NCBI GenBank assembly: GCA_020636375.1
Contig: JACJXZ010000018.1
Location: 62,001-126,000, forward strand
From: Lewinellaceae bacterium
GTDB lineage: Bacteria > Bacteroidota > Bacteroidia > Chitinophagales > Saprospiraceae
Length of the DNA: 64,000 nt
Reading direction: 5' to 3'
In this document: positions 41,768-49,799 of the stretch, piece after piece
Numbering within the stretch: the stretch's first letter is position 1
Layout of the letters: every line of letters begins with the position of its first letter
Notes under the pieces: generated by a model
Seen by the model: the letters and a program-made list of their open reading frames with translations, nothing else
What the model was told of the DNA's origin: nothing
Databases searched by the model: none
Position numbers and translations under genes: made by a program

Positions 41768-42379
41768 TTACTCAATCCTTACCCACTTCTGCCCTCCATT
41801 GACAGCAACCAATGCCCTGCCATCTTTCCCCACCTCCAGGATCTCTTCAAATTCCGGCCTCAGTGCTACCCTGCCCTCCTTGTCGATCAGCCCCCATTTG
41901 CCGTTCACCCAGCGGGAATATTCTCCATCTTCCTCGGTAATACAATCCGGGCAGACAGGGGCATAGCCGTTCACGAAGGGGTATGCTGCCGCATATTGTG
42001 GTTTTATCCGAACCGCTCCTGTCTCTTCGTCTGCATACCCGATCTTCCCGTTTTTCACGATGCGGAAGTAGCCGTCGCTGGGGTAGTCCGGTCCATTGTC
42101 GTAGAGGAATACCTGATAGAGGGTTTCGCCTGCTTTATTCACTGCTACCAGGCCGGCATCGGGTTTAAAAACGAAGGCGTAGTCTTTCGAAGTGCCGGCA
42201 GAGAACTCCGGATAGGCTTCTTCTTCCGGCTCCGCAGCCCGGTTTGCCGAACGGGTTTCTTCCGCTGCGGCCTGTTCAGCCGTACCTTGCCCGCCGTCCG
42301 GCCGGGGAGAGCAGCAGCAGGCAGTCATCAGGATAAACAAGCCATAAATTGCCGGAGTACAGTTCTTCTCGTTTTTCAT
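41768..42379 (-). CDS. WG-repeat lipoprotein
   Basis: The 203-residue protein has a signal peptide ending in a Cys cluster (LMTACCCSPRP), giving a probable lipidated Cys. A low-complexity Gln/Ala/Glu linker follows. Then come WG-type repeats: DGYFRIVKNGKIGYADEETG, then VNGKWGLIDKEGRVALRPEF and an EILEVGKDGRALVAVN end. WG repeats form beta structures of unknown ligand. The ATG at 42379 is chosen since the in-frame 63-residue extension hides the signal peptide. Confidence 0.84.
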   Translation of the reverse strand: MKNEKNCTPAIYGLFILMTACCCSPRPDGGQGTAEQAAAEETRSANRAAEPEEEAYPEFSAGTSKDYAFVFKPDAGLVAVNKAGETLYQVFLYDNGPDYPSDGYFRIVKNGKIGYADEETGAVRIKPQYAAAYPFVNGYAPVCPDCITEEDGEYSRWVNGKWGLIDKEGRVALRPEFEEILEVGKDGRALVAVNGGQKWVRIE

Positions 42380-42589
42380 TTGAGCCAGGTTGATGGCCTG
42401 CAAAATACGGTTTTTATAATCAACGAACCAACGAATCCCGAAAGTGGAGTACAAGGCACTACCACTCGAACACGTCAGTAAACTTATGTCAACCCCGGTT
42501 CTTTCCTGAGAAAAAAGGTTAAAGAACGCAACGAGAAAGACCAACGATCTGGATAGGCTTCTTGGCATTCAGGATACGACAAACCACTG

Positions 42590-43372
42590 GTGGATTATAT
42601 AGACGACCTGGAAAAGGCGGAGGAGAACAGGGACATCCTGAAGGGCTTCTTCTCCGTTCTGAAGGATTCCGCCCCCTACCTGGGGTTTTTCCTGATCACC
42701 GGCGTCTCCAAGTTCAGCAAAGTGAGCTTGTTTTCGGATTTGAACAACCTGGAAGACATCACCCTGGCGCCGTCGGCCGCCACCCTTACCGGCTACACCC
42801 AGGCGGAGCTGGAGCACCATTTTGAAGAACCGTTCCGGGAAATGGCCAAGGCGGAGGAACAGGACTATCCCACCCTGGAAGTCAAAGATACGATGCGCCA
42901 GCATCTACTGGCCGCCTTCCGCCAAACGCCTGTCACCGATAGCCAGCCGGTGCTCATCCGTATCAAACGAGCGCTGGATAAGGGTGATCTGGAACACTTC
43001 ATTGAACTGGTTAACACTTTGTTCGCCTCCATTCCCCACCAGATCTTCCTGCAGCGGCAGGAAGCCTTCTTTCACGCCATCCTGCACCTGGCCTTCTCAG
43101 GCATCGGCCTGCTGGTGCAGTCGGAAGTGAGCACCGCCAAGGGACGGGCCGATACCATCGTCCACACCAAAAACCGGACCTACGTCATGGAATTCAAACT
43201 CGACGGCTCGGCAGGGTCGGCGCTGCAACAGATCCGGGAAAAACGCTACGGCAGCCCCTTTCTGGGAAAGGATAAAGAGGTGATTGCCCTGGGGATAAAC
43301 TTCAGCTCAGCCGACAAGAAAGTGGCGGAATGGCAGGCGGTGCCTTATGAGGAGTTGCTGGTGGAGGGGTGA
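42590..43372 (+). pseudogene. fragment of AAA-ATPase-like / PD-(D/E)XK nuclease-like protein
   Basis: The frame begins mid-domain at VDYIDDLEKAEENRDILKGF, which in full-length relatives follows the Walker B Asp. It goes on FFLITGVSKFSKVSLFSDLN and GYTQAELEHHFEE. It then jumps to a C-terminal nuclease-like domain (VSTAKGRADTIVHTKNRTYV, MEFKLDGSAGSALQQI, KEVIALGINFSS). The N-terminal P-loop part is absent, and the usual block between GYTQAELE and the nuclease domain, with the IRRWYNGY motif, is also missing. It has no credible ATG. I read it as a decayed gene with two deletions. Confidence 0.72.
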
Positions 43373-43374
43373 GG

Positions 43375-43484
43375 AGTGAAGGAGTGAAGGAATGATGGAA
43401 TGATGGAATGATGGAATGATGGAATGAAGGAATGAAGGGCAGGCAGGCTACAATCATTCCCTCTATCATTCATTCCTTCATTCC
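43375..43484. repeat. octamer array with opposite-sense copy, between two convergent stops
   Basis: Plus-strand units GGAATGAT/GGAATGAA follow from 43385 to 43436 with a period of 8. After 34 nt the reverse-sense sequence TCATTCCTTCATTCC lies at 43470-43484, a perfect 15-bp complement of 43421-43435, so a long hairpin can form. The right arm lies inside the MFS gene and supplies its stop codon and the last residues (GMKE). Confidence 0.85.
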
Positions 43485-44657
43485 ATAAGCAGCCCCCTTC
43501 CTCCTCCGCCTCTGCTGAAAAACCGTAACCACCAGTGCCAATGCCGCCGCTGCCAGCAGGGCAGTAAAGCTCAGCTTCAAACTATCCACCTTCGACAGGA
43601 AACCGAGGAAGGCAGGGCTGATCAGGAAGCCCACATAGCCAAAGCCGGCTACAAAAGAGATGCCCTCCGCCGAGGAGACGCCCTCCGTTTTGCCGGCCAG
43701 CCGGAACAGCTCCGGGATGACCACCGAGAATCCCAGGCCCACCAGGGCGAAGCCGATCAGGGCGGGGGTGAACTCCGCCGTCAGTATGCCCACAAAACCG
43801 GCCATGCTGATCAGGCAGCCGCCGATGATGATGTTGGTGGGCCCATAGCGCCGGCTGACGGCGTCGCCGAAGAAGCGCCCCAGGGTCATCGTAGCTGAAA
43901 AGAGTACAAAACCCAGGCCGGTGGCGCGCTCGGAAGCGATCAAAACCACATCCTGCAGGTACAGCTTGCTCCAGTGTTCGATGGCCCCCTCGCTGCCCAT
44001 GATCAGGAAAGCGATGACGGTGAGCCCCAGCAGCGGCTCCAGCAGGCCTATCCGGAAGGGGTTCTCCTGCCGTTCGATCTTTTTCCCCGGCATGCCGAGG
44101 TAGGCTTTGGCCAACAGCACGTTGGCCAGTATCACCCCGGCCATCACCCAGGCCATGTGGGCCAGCGGCAGCTCAAACCAGGTGATCACCAGGCTGCCGA
44201 TCCCGCCGCCGATCACGCCGCCCAGGCTGAAGAAACCGTGGGAGGCCGACATAAAATGTACCTCGTCTTCCTGCTCGACCTCCGATACCAGCGCATTCAT
44301 TGCGATATCGGTAAGGCAACAAAACAGGCCGCAGACATAAAGGGCGGCGCAAAGCAACGGATAACTGCCAACCGACAACGGCAATAAGAACGCCATGGAC
44401 AGCACCACAATACCGGCCAGCGTCGCCCGCCCCAGCCCCGCCCGGCCGATGATGGCCGACGAGGCCGGGATCATGGACAGGGTGCCCAGCGCAAAGCAGA
44501 ACAGGGCGATGCCGACCTGCCCGTCGTCCAGGCCCAGCTTCTGTTTGACGTAAGGGATGTACAGCACCCAGGTGCCGACCAGGATGTTGAGGGAGGCGAA
44601 TACCCAGGCGGGGGCGAAGTAGCGGAGCCTGGAGAAGATCAGTTGCAGGGCGTTCAT
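43470..44657 (-). CDS. MFS transporter (fucose-permease/sugar type)
   Basis: The 395-residue membrane protein has 12 predicted helices. It starts MNALQLIFSRLRYFAPAWVF and has the MFS features GRAGLGRATLAG after helix 2 and AVSRRYGPTNIIIGG after the helix 8 region. It resembles the FucP/YbjJ-like group of sugar or metabolite permeases. The ATG at 44657 is used because upstream codons are octamer repeats. The last residues are encoded by an octamer array. The methyltransferase gene upstream is about 100 nt away, so co-transcription is possible. Confidence 0.88.
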   Translation of the reverse strand: MNALQLIFSRLRYFAPAWVFASLNILVGTWVLYIPYVKQKLGLDDGQVGIALFCFALGTLSMIPASSAIIGRAGLGRATLAGIVVLSMAFLLPLSVGSYPLLCAALYVCGLFCCLTDIAMNALVSEVEQEDEVHFMSASHGFFSLGGVIGGGIGSLVITWFELPLAHMAWVMAGVILANVLLAKAYLGMPGKKIERQENPFRIGLLEPLLGLTVIAFLIMGSEGAIEHWSKLYLQDVVLIASERATGLGFVLFSATMTLGRFFGDAVSRRYGPTNIIIGGCLISMAGFVGILTAEFTPALIGFALVGLGFSVVIPELFRLAGKTEGVSSAEGISFVAGFGYVGFLISPAFLGFLSKVDSLKLSFTALLAAAALALVVTVFQQRRRRKGAAYGMKE

Positions 44658-44673
44658 GGGGGTAAAGATAGGC

Positions 44674-44709
44674 TGTATTTGTGTATATGTTGGTGTATTG
44701 GTGTATTGC
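44674..44709. repeat. short octamer array
   Basis: Units TTTGTGTA, TATGTTGG, TGTATTGG and TGTATTGC follow with a period of 8, 16 nt upstream of the MFS start and 50 nt downstream of the methyltransferase stop. It resembles the array at 7218. Confidence 0.6.
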
Positions 44710-44760
44710 TGATTTCCGCAGCAGCCTCGCGAAGGCACGGTGTCAATTACCAGGAATACC

Positions 44761-45489
44761 CTATGTTGCCATCCTGCCTACAATCCCAAAATAGGAACCC
44801 GGTTCGAGTTCGCTGTGCGCTATCAACTCAAAGGACACCTCAAACCCTACCTTCCGCAACAAGGCCTCCCAGGTTTTTTTAGGAAAAATGCCCTCTGCCG
44901 CCCGGTCGTATTCACACCTTGTTGCCTGGCCTTTAACCTTTATCAGATAGGCATATTCAGTTTCCACCACATCGTCATCCGGATCGGCATCATAGGTCCA
45001 TTCCAGGTAGCGGATGCTTCTGTGGCCGTCGTCGTGGCCGCCGTGGCTGGTGGAAGGCCGGAAGGTTTCCTCAAAAAAATCGGGAGCGATGAACAGGAGG
45101 CCGCCCGGTTTCAGGTGCTTTTTTGCCGTGCGAAACACCTTTTCCAGATCATCTGGCGTGGTGATGAACATAATGGCGTCGTGGATGAACACCAGGTCGA
45201 ATTGTTGCCTGAGGTCAATTTCCCGCATATCGCCGACGAAATGCCCGCAGTCCGGGTTCAGCTCCCGGCTCACCCGGATCATCTCCGGCGAGATGTCGGT
45301 GAGGGTAAACCGGCACTTTTTCTTCAGGTGGAAGGCGTTGTTGCCGCCGCCGCTGCCCAGTTCGAGGGCATCCCGGATGTCGGGTTTGTATTTTGAGATG
45401 ATCTCCCAGTAGAGCCCTGCTTCTTCGGCGTAGTCGGCAGGGCCGGACAGGAGGGGCCACCAGCTGGCCAGTTCGTGGTAGAGTTTCAT
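44761..45489 (-). CDS. class I SAM-dependent methyltransferase
   Basis: The 242-residue protein has motif I ALELGSGGGNNAFHL near residue 45, motif II in FTLTDISPEMIRVSRELNP, and the acidic motif in FVGDMREIDL. Then come FDLVFIHDAIMFITTPDDLE and LKPGGLLFIAPDFFEETFRP. This fits a small-molecule methyltransferase of the Methyltransf_25/31 type. The substrate is unknown. The ATG at 45489 (MKLYHELASWWPLLSGP) is preferred because the first 11 codons of the longer frame overlap the promoter zone of the divergent RRM gene. Confidence 0.87.
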   Translation of the reverse strand: MKLYHELASWWPLLSGPADYAEEAGLYWEIISKYKPDIRDALELGSGGGNNAFHLKKKCRFTLTDISPEMIRVSRELNPDCGHFVGDMREIDLRQQFDLVFIHDAIMFITTPDDLEKVFRTAKKHLKPGGLLFIAPDFFEETFRPSTSHGGHDDGHRSIRYLEWTYDADPDDDVVETEYAYLIKVKGQATRCEYDRAAEGIFPKKTWEALLRKVGFEVSFELIAHSELEPGSYFGIVGRMAT

Positions 45490-45543
45490 AAAGTTCCGGC
45501 TGTGAATTATAGTTTCAATCAAATATACCCATTCAATCTGGCG

Positions 45544-45569
45544 TTTGTTAAAATATTGTATTATCTTTG
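45544..45569 (+). promoter_or_regulatory. promoter of the RRM protein gene
   Basis: TTTG (45544-45547) and TATCTTTG (45562-45569) fit the Bacteroidota promoter words, although the spacer is only 14 nt. Transcription from here gives a 5' leader of about 120 nt that is very T-rich, a feature often seen for cold-induced RNA-binding proteins. Confidence 0.5.
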
Positions 45570-45695
45570 CATCCAGGTAAATTAAGTTCTTAGGCTAATT
45601 GAATGTTAACCTTTCCATTATCCTTCCTTAGTTTCTTCCGTTTTCTTAATCTTTTTAACTTTTCCGCGCAAAGCGGAGTTCAATTTCATTTTTTT

Positions 45696-46061
45696 ATGAA
45701 CATTTTTGTTGCTAAATTAAACTTCGACACCCAGGAGATGGACCTTCAGGATGCTTTCGAGCAATACGGCGAGGTGGATTCCGTAAAAATTATTATGGAC
45801 AAGTTCACCGGAAAATCCAAGGGGTTCGGATTTGTCGAAATGCCCGACGACGAGGCTGCTCAGGCCGCCATTGACGGACTGAACGGCCAGGAGTTCGACG
45901 GGCGCACCATCGTTGTCAAAAAAGCCGAACCTCGCGAGAACCGGGGCGGTGGCGGTTTCAACCGCGGCGGCGGCGGCGGTGGCGGATACCGCGGCGGCGG
46001 CGGCGGCGGCGGCGGATATAACCGCGGCGGCGGCGGCGGTGGATACAACAAGAGGTATTGA
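45696..46061 (+). CDS. RNA-binding protein, RRM with Gly-rich tail
   Basis: The 121-residue protein is a single RRM (RNP2 IFVAKL, RNP1 KGFGFVEM) followed by a tail of about 40 residues made of RGGGG and YRGGGG repeats ending YNKRY. Proteins of this type (Rbp/RBP-like) are abundant in cyanobacteria and Bacteroidota and act as RNA chaperones, some cold-induced. The start at 45696 fits the family; the longer frame reads the T-rich leader. A small hairpin (46070-46086) and a terminator follow. Confidence 0.93.
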   Translation: MNIFVAKLNFDTQEMDLQDAFEQYGEVDSVKIIMDKFTGKSKGFGFVEMPDDEAAQAAIDGLNGQEFDGRTIVVKKAEPRENRGGGGFNRGGGGGGGYRGGGGGGGGYNRGGGGGGYNKRY

Positions 46062-46111
46062 TGAAAAAGCGCATTCGGCGAATGCGTGTCACCTTATAGA
46101 GATTTGACAGA

Positions 46112-46138
46112 AAAGCTCTGGGCAACCGGGGCTTTTTC
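46112..46138 (+). terminator. terminator of the RRM gene
   Basis: AGCTCTGG at 46114-46121 pairs with CCGGGGCT at 46126-46133 (two G-U pairs) around a GCAA tetraloop, followed by TTTTT. A further hairpin CGCATTC/GAATGCG (46070-46086) lies just after the stop codon without a T-tract. Confidence 0.85.
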
Positions 46139-46200
46139 TGTTTGCGGGAAGGGCGTGAACGTCGGAACCCGGGGTGTTGTTCGTTGTTTGTTGCACCTAC

Positions 46201-47934
46201 TTACGCCCTGGAAGCCTGTCCCTGCTCCAGCACCCACGCAATGCCCATCACCAGCAGGCAGCCGATCGGGTTGAACCACAGGTAAGCGATCTTCATCAGG
46301 TGCCAGGTGTCGCCCACGAGCAGCCAATAGCCCTGCCCGTTGGCCCAGTAAATGACCAGGACGAGCGCTTCGGCAACCAATGCGGCGATGAACACGGCCC
46401 GCGCCCCGATGCTTTTCATGAAAAAGGCCACCATAAAAATGCCCAGGATGGGCCCGTAGAAGAGGGAGCCGATGATGTTGACCGCCTGGATCAGGTTTTC
46501 GAACAGGCCCGCCGTAGCGGCAAAGAACAGGGCGATGGCGCCCCACAGGATGGTGAAGAACTTGGAAGCATTGAGGTAGTGGCGGTCCGTTTTTTTCCGG
46601 ACGAAGCTCCGGCGGTAGATGTCGATCACAGTGGTGGTGGCCAGGGCGTTCAGCTCGGAAGAAGTAGACGACATGGCCGCCGAGAAGATCACCGCCAGCA
46701 GCAGCCCTACCAGCCCGACGGGCAGGTATTCGGTAACGAAGGTGATGAAGACGTAGTCGCGGTCTTCCAGCTTGGCATTGGGGTCGGCCTGCCGGATGAG
46801 GGCGTCGACGCCCTGCCGGATTTCGTTATCCTTGGCGATCAGGCTTTGCAGGCGCTGCTGGGATTCGGCCACGGCGGCTTCGTCCTCCCTCCGGAGGGCT
46901 TCGATGAGGTACTCCGATTCCTGCCGCTGCTCCAGGAAGAGGGTGTTATGCTGGGCCTGCAGGTTCTCCAGCTCAGGCTCGTAGACGGTGTTCTCCAGCT
47001 TCTCCATATTCGCCGTATTGAAATGGATAGGCGGCTGTTCGAATCGGAAGAAGATAAATACGAGGATGCCGACAAAGAGCACCAGGAACTGCATGGGCAC
47101 CTTGAGGATGCCGTTGAAGAGCAGCCCCAGGCGGCTCTCGGTGAGCGACTTGCCGCTGAGGTAGCGCTGCACCTGCGACTGGTCGGTGCCGAAGTAGGAC
47201 ATGAACAGGAACACCCCGCCCAGCATGCCCGACCAGAAGTTGTAGCGGTTGCTCAGGTCGAACTCGAAGTCCACCACGTTGAGCTTGCCCATCTTGCCGG
47301 CCATGCCCACCGCATCTCCGAATTTGACGTTCTCCGGCAGCTGGAGCATCAGGATCACCGCTGCGATGAACATGCCGGAAAGGATGACGATCATCTGCTG
47401 CTTCTGGGTCACGCTCACTGCCTTGGTGCCGCCCGCCACGGTGTAGAAGATCACCACCAGGCCGATGAAGAAGATGGTCCAGTTGAGGCTCCAGCCCAGG
47501 ATGGTGGACAGGATGATGGCCGGCGCGTAGATGGTCAGCCCCGCCGCCAGCCCCCGCTGGATGAGGAAGAACAGGGCGGTCAGCGTCCGCGTCTTGAGGT
47601 CGAACCGGCCTTCCAGGTACTCGTAGGCCGTATATACCTTGAGGCGGTAGTAAAGAGGCAGCACAAAAATGCAGAGGATGACCATGGCTACCGGCAGGCC
47701 GAAATAGAACTGGGCGAAGCGCATGCCGTCTTCGTAGGCCTGGCCCGGCGTCGACAAAAAAGTGATGGCACTGGCCTGGGTGGCCATGACCGACAGGCCG
47801 ATCGTCCACCACGGCAGGTCGCGGTCGCCCAGCAGGTAACTCTGTACGCTGGCTATATTTCGGGTCTTCCAGACGCCGTAGGCGACAATGCCCAGCAGCG
47901 TCCCTAACATCACGGTCCAATCCAGGGTGCTCAT
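46201..47934 (-). CDS. sodium:solute symporter (SSS family)
   Basis: The 577-residue protein has 13 or so transmembrane helices, typical of the SSF family that uses the sodium gradient to import sugars, sialic acid, inositol or other solutes. Landmarks are SVQSYLLGDRDLPWWTIGLS, then SVMATQASAITFLSTPGQAY, and AAMSSTSSELNALATTTVID late in the protein. An extended soluble insertion of about 100 residues (about 285-385), rich in Glu and Gln, is unusual and looks like a coiled coil. A 49-residue single-helix protein is encoded 68 nt upstream. Confidence 0.92.
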   Translation of the reverse strand: MSTLDWTVMLGTLLGIVAYGVWKTRNIASVQSYLLGDRDLPWWTIGLSVMATQASAITFLSTPGQAYEDGMRFAQFYFGLPVAMVILCIFVLPLYYRLKVYTAYEYLEGRFDLKTRTLTALFFLIQRGLAAGLTIYAPAIILSTILGWSLNWTIFFIGLVVIFYTVAGGTKAVSVTQKQQMIVILSGMFIAAVILMLQLPENVKFGDAVGMAGKMGKLNVVDFEFDLSNRYNFWSGMLGGVFLFMSYFGTDQSQVQRYLSGKSLTESRLGLLFNGILKVPMQFLVLFVGILVFIFFRFEQPPIHFNTANMEKLENTVYEPELENLQAQHNTLFLEQRQESEYLIEALRREDEAAVAESQQRLQSLIAKDNEIRQGVDALIRQADPNAKLEDRDYVFITFVTEYLPVGLVGLLLAVIFSAAMSSTSSELNALATTTVIDIYRRSFVRKKTDRHYLNASKFFTILWGAIALFFAATAGLFENLIQAVNIIGSLFYGPILGIFMVAFFMKSIGARAVFIAALVAEALVLVIYWANGQGYWLLVGDTWHLMKIAYLWFNPIGCLLVMGIAWVLEQGQASRA

Positions 47935-48002
47935 GTTGTAATGCGGGTTATATGGCTATGGCTGTATTGTTGTAATGCTGTGGCTTATCGCCAACGCCCG
48001 GG

Positions 48003-48152
48003 TCAGGAATAAGCATGGGTGAAGATATAAAATAAGGCGATGATGATGGCATGCAGGATGAGGACGAAGGCGTACATCTGGCTCCAGGACCGGAAGAGCG
48101 CCGGGGGCGCTTCGTCGTTGTGCTCGTCAAAGTTGGTATCGGGTGTCGGCAT
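48003..48152 (-). CDS. small single-pass membrane protein next to symporter (49 aa)
   Basis: From an ATG at 48152 the frame encodes an acidic N-terminus MPTPDTNFDEHNDEAPPALF, a short amphipathic linker RSWSQMYAFV and one transmembrane helix LILHAIIIALFYIFTHAYS, ending at TGA 48003. The composition (acidic start, Trp/Tyr at the membrane edge, one helix) is typical of a real microprotein, and it precedes the symporter on the same strand by 68 nt. A role as accessory subunit or stabiliser of the symporter is inference. Confidence 0.7.
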   Translation of the reverse strand: MPTPDTNFDEHNDEAPPALFRSWSQMYAFVLILHAIIIALFYIFTHAYS

Positions 48153-48162
48153 GTTGGTTGTG

Positions 48163-48192
48163 TTTTCGTGCATTCGTGCATTTGTGCATTCC
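48163..48192. repeat. short octamer array
   Basis: Units TTCGTGCA, TTCGTGCA and TTTGTGCA repeat with a period of 8 directly upstream of the 49-residue gene. They belong to the same octamer style as the 7.2- and 44.7-kb arrays. Confidence 0.55.
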
Positions 48193-48400
48193 AGCGAGGC
48201 TAAAATAGCCTTATCCGGCAGGATGACCCATTTTTTAACAATTATTAACGCCTGGGGGCGGGTTTGGGGCGGAAGCCGGGCCGGCCATTAGAGGACAGAG
48301 GAGGCCAGCCTTCCGCTCCGCCCCGGCCCAAATGCTGACAATTGTTAGCGCTTTTTTCTTTTTCAGGAGCTATCTTAGCACCTGAAACCAAAACCCGACC

Positions 48401-49624
48401 ATGCACCGCACCCTGCTCCTTTTCCTGTTCCTCCTGCCCGGCAGCCTCGCCCGGGCCCAAACCGCCTATACCGTCGAAACCATCCCCGACCCCAAGCAGA
48501 GCGGCGGCGGCTACGTCAGCAACCCGGACGGCATCCTGTCGGCGGAGGAAGTTGGCAGCCTCAATACCCTGATCAGCGAGCTGGAGCGCAACGCCACCGC
48601 CCAGGTGGCCGTGGTGATCGTCAACAGCATCGGGGAGGACAACCCCAAGGAGTTCGCCACCCGCCTGTTCGCCCGCTTGAGCATCGGCCAGGCCGACAAG
48701 GACAACGGCCTGCTCATCTTTACGGTGATGGACCAGCGGCGCACCGAGTTCGAGACCGGCTACGGCCTGGAGGGCGTGCTGCCCGATATCATCTGCTACC
48801 GCATCGGCATGCAGGAACTGGTGCCCTACTTCCGGGAGGGGCAGTACGGCCAGGGCCTGTACGCCGCCACGGCAAAGATCAAAGCAACGCTGGAGGACCC
48901 GCAGGCCCTGGAAGAAATCCGCTCGGAACTGCGGGGAAAAGAACCGGCAAGGCCGGTTGCCGGGTTGCCGGCAGTTCTGGGATGGTACATCGTCGCCAAC
49001 ATCATTTTCCACTTTTTCCTGCTGATCTGGCTGCTCTACACCCGGTTCAGCAAACAGGAGCTGTACGACCGCTACCGGGCGGTCCGGCCCCTGTATTCTT
49101 TCATTTTCATCATCCTCTTTCCTCTTCCCTTCATCCTGGTTTACTTCTACCTGCGATGGTTGCTGAAATACCTCCGCAACCACCCCCGCTACAGCAAGGT
49201 GAACGGAAAGCTCATGCACAAGCTGGACGAACAGGCAGACGACGAATTCCTGGAAAGGGGGCAAATTACAGAAGAAGAACTCGGCTCGGTCGACTACGAC
49301 GTCTGGGTGACCGACGACGGGGACGACGTGCTCATCCTGCGCTACGCCCGGCGCTGGGGCAAATATGACAAATGCCCCAAATGCCGCTATCTCACCTATT
49401 CCAAACAACGCTCCCGGGTGGTGCGCAGCGCCACCTACTCCCACAGCGGCGAACGGGAGGTCACCTACGCCTGCAAGAACTGCAATTACATCGACGTGCG
49501 GACCGAGATCATCCCGCAAAAGGTGCGCGGTGGCGGCGGTGGCGGCGGTTTTGGCGGCGGTGGCGGCGGCGGCGGCTGGGGAGGCGGAAGCTCCGGCGGC
49601 GGTGGCGGCGGGGTGAGTTGGTGA
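48401..49624 (+). CDS. TPM-domain membrane protein with zinc-ribbon and Gly-rich tail
   Basis: The 407-residue protein has a signal peptide (cleaved near ARAQ). The TPM domain (about residues 35-175) contains YVSNPDGILSAEEVGSLNTL, TAQVAVVIVNSIGED and RTEFETGYGLEGVLPD. Two or three transmembrane helices lie at about 190-255. A C-terminal zinc ribbon has KCPKC and CKNCNY pairs, and the tail is GGGGGGGFGGGGGGGGWGGG ending VSW. TPM domains are found in YgcG-like and photosystem-repair proteins and may have phosphatase-like activity. The final SSGGGGGGVSW is typical of this family in Bacteroidota. Confidence 0.9.
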   Translation: MHRTLLLFLFLLPGSLARAQTAYTVETIPDPKQSGGGYVSNPDGILSAEEVGSLNTLISELERNATAQVAVVIVNSIGEDNPKEFATRLFARLSIGQADKDNGLLIFTVMDQRRTEFETGYGLEGVLPDIICYRIGMQELVPYFREGQYGQGLYAATAKIKATLEDPQALEEIRSELRGKEPARPVAGLPAVLGWYIVANIIFHFFLLIWLLYTRFSKQELYDRYRAVRPLYSFIFIILFPLPFILVYFYLRWLLKYLRNHPRYSKVNGKLMHKLDEQADDEFLERGQITEEELGSVDYDVWVTDDGDDVLILRYARRWGKYDKCPKCRYLTYSKQRSRVVRSATYSHSGEREVTYACKNCNYIDVRTEIIPQKVRGGGGGGGFGGGGGGGGWGGGSSGGGGGGVSW

Positions 49625-49637
49625 GGGGGTGAGGAGG

Positions 49638-49798
49638 TTGTTGTTTGTTGTTTGTTGTCTGTTTGCCGTTCGCATTTCGCTGTTCGCTGTTCGCATTTCG
49701 CCGTCTGCCGTCCACCGTCTGCCGTCCGCCGTCCGCCGTCTGCCGTCTGCCGTCCGCCGTCTGCCGTCCGCCGTCCACCGTCTGCCGTCCGCCGTCCT
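49638..49798 (-). repeat. heptamer array between two convergent stops
   Basis: Plus-strand units begin TTGTTTG/TTGTCTG, pass to CTGTTCG/CATTTCG and then to CCGTCTG, CCGTCCG and CCGTCCA. Read on the minus strand these are YRGACGG, then CGAACAG, then CAAACAA, which is the block order of the 25.5-kb array. The array ends 2 nt before the stop codon of the YghO-like gene, and starts 14 nt after the TPM stop. Confidence 0.92.
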
Positions 49799-49799
49799 A

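Noticed and set aside
45950..46055. GGC-rich tandem repeat at the end of the RRM gene as an intergenic array
   Set aside because: It is in frame and encodes the RGGGG/YRGGGG tail usual for this protein family. The same holds for the Gly-rich end of the TPM gene (49525-49620).
46174..47907. 577-codon plus-strand frame opposite the symporter
   Set aside because: It covers almost exactly the same span as the symporter in antisense. Its composition (His, Gln, Glu rich, no helices) is typical of reverse-strand shadow.
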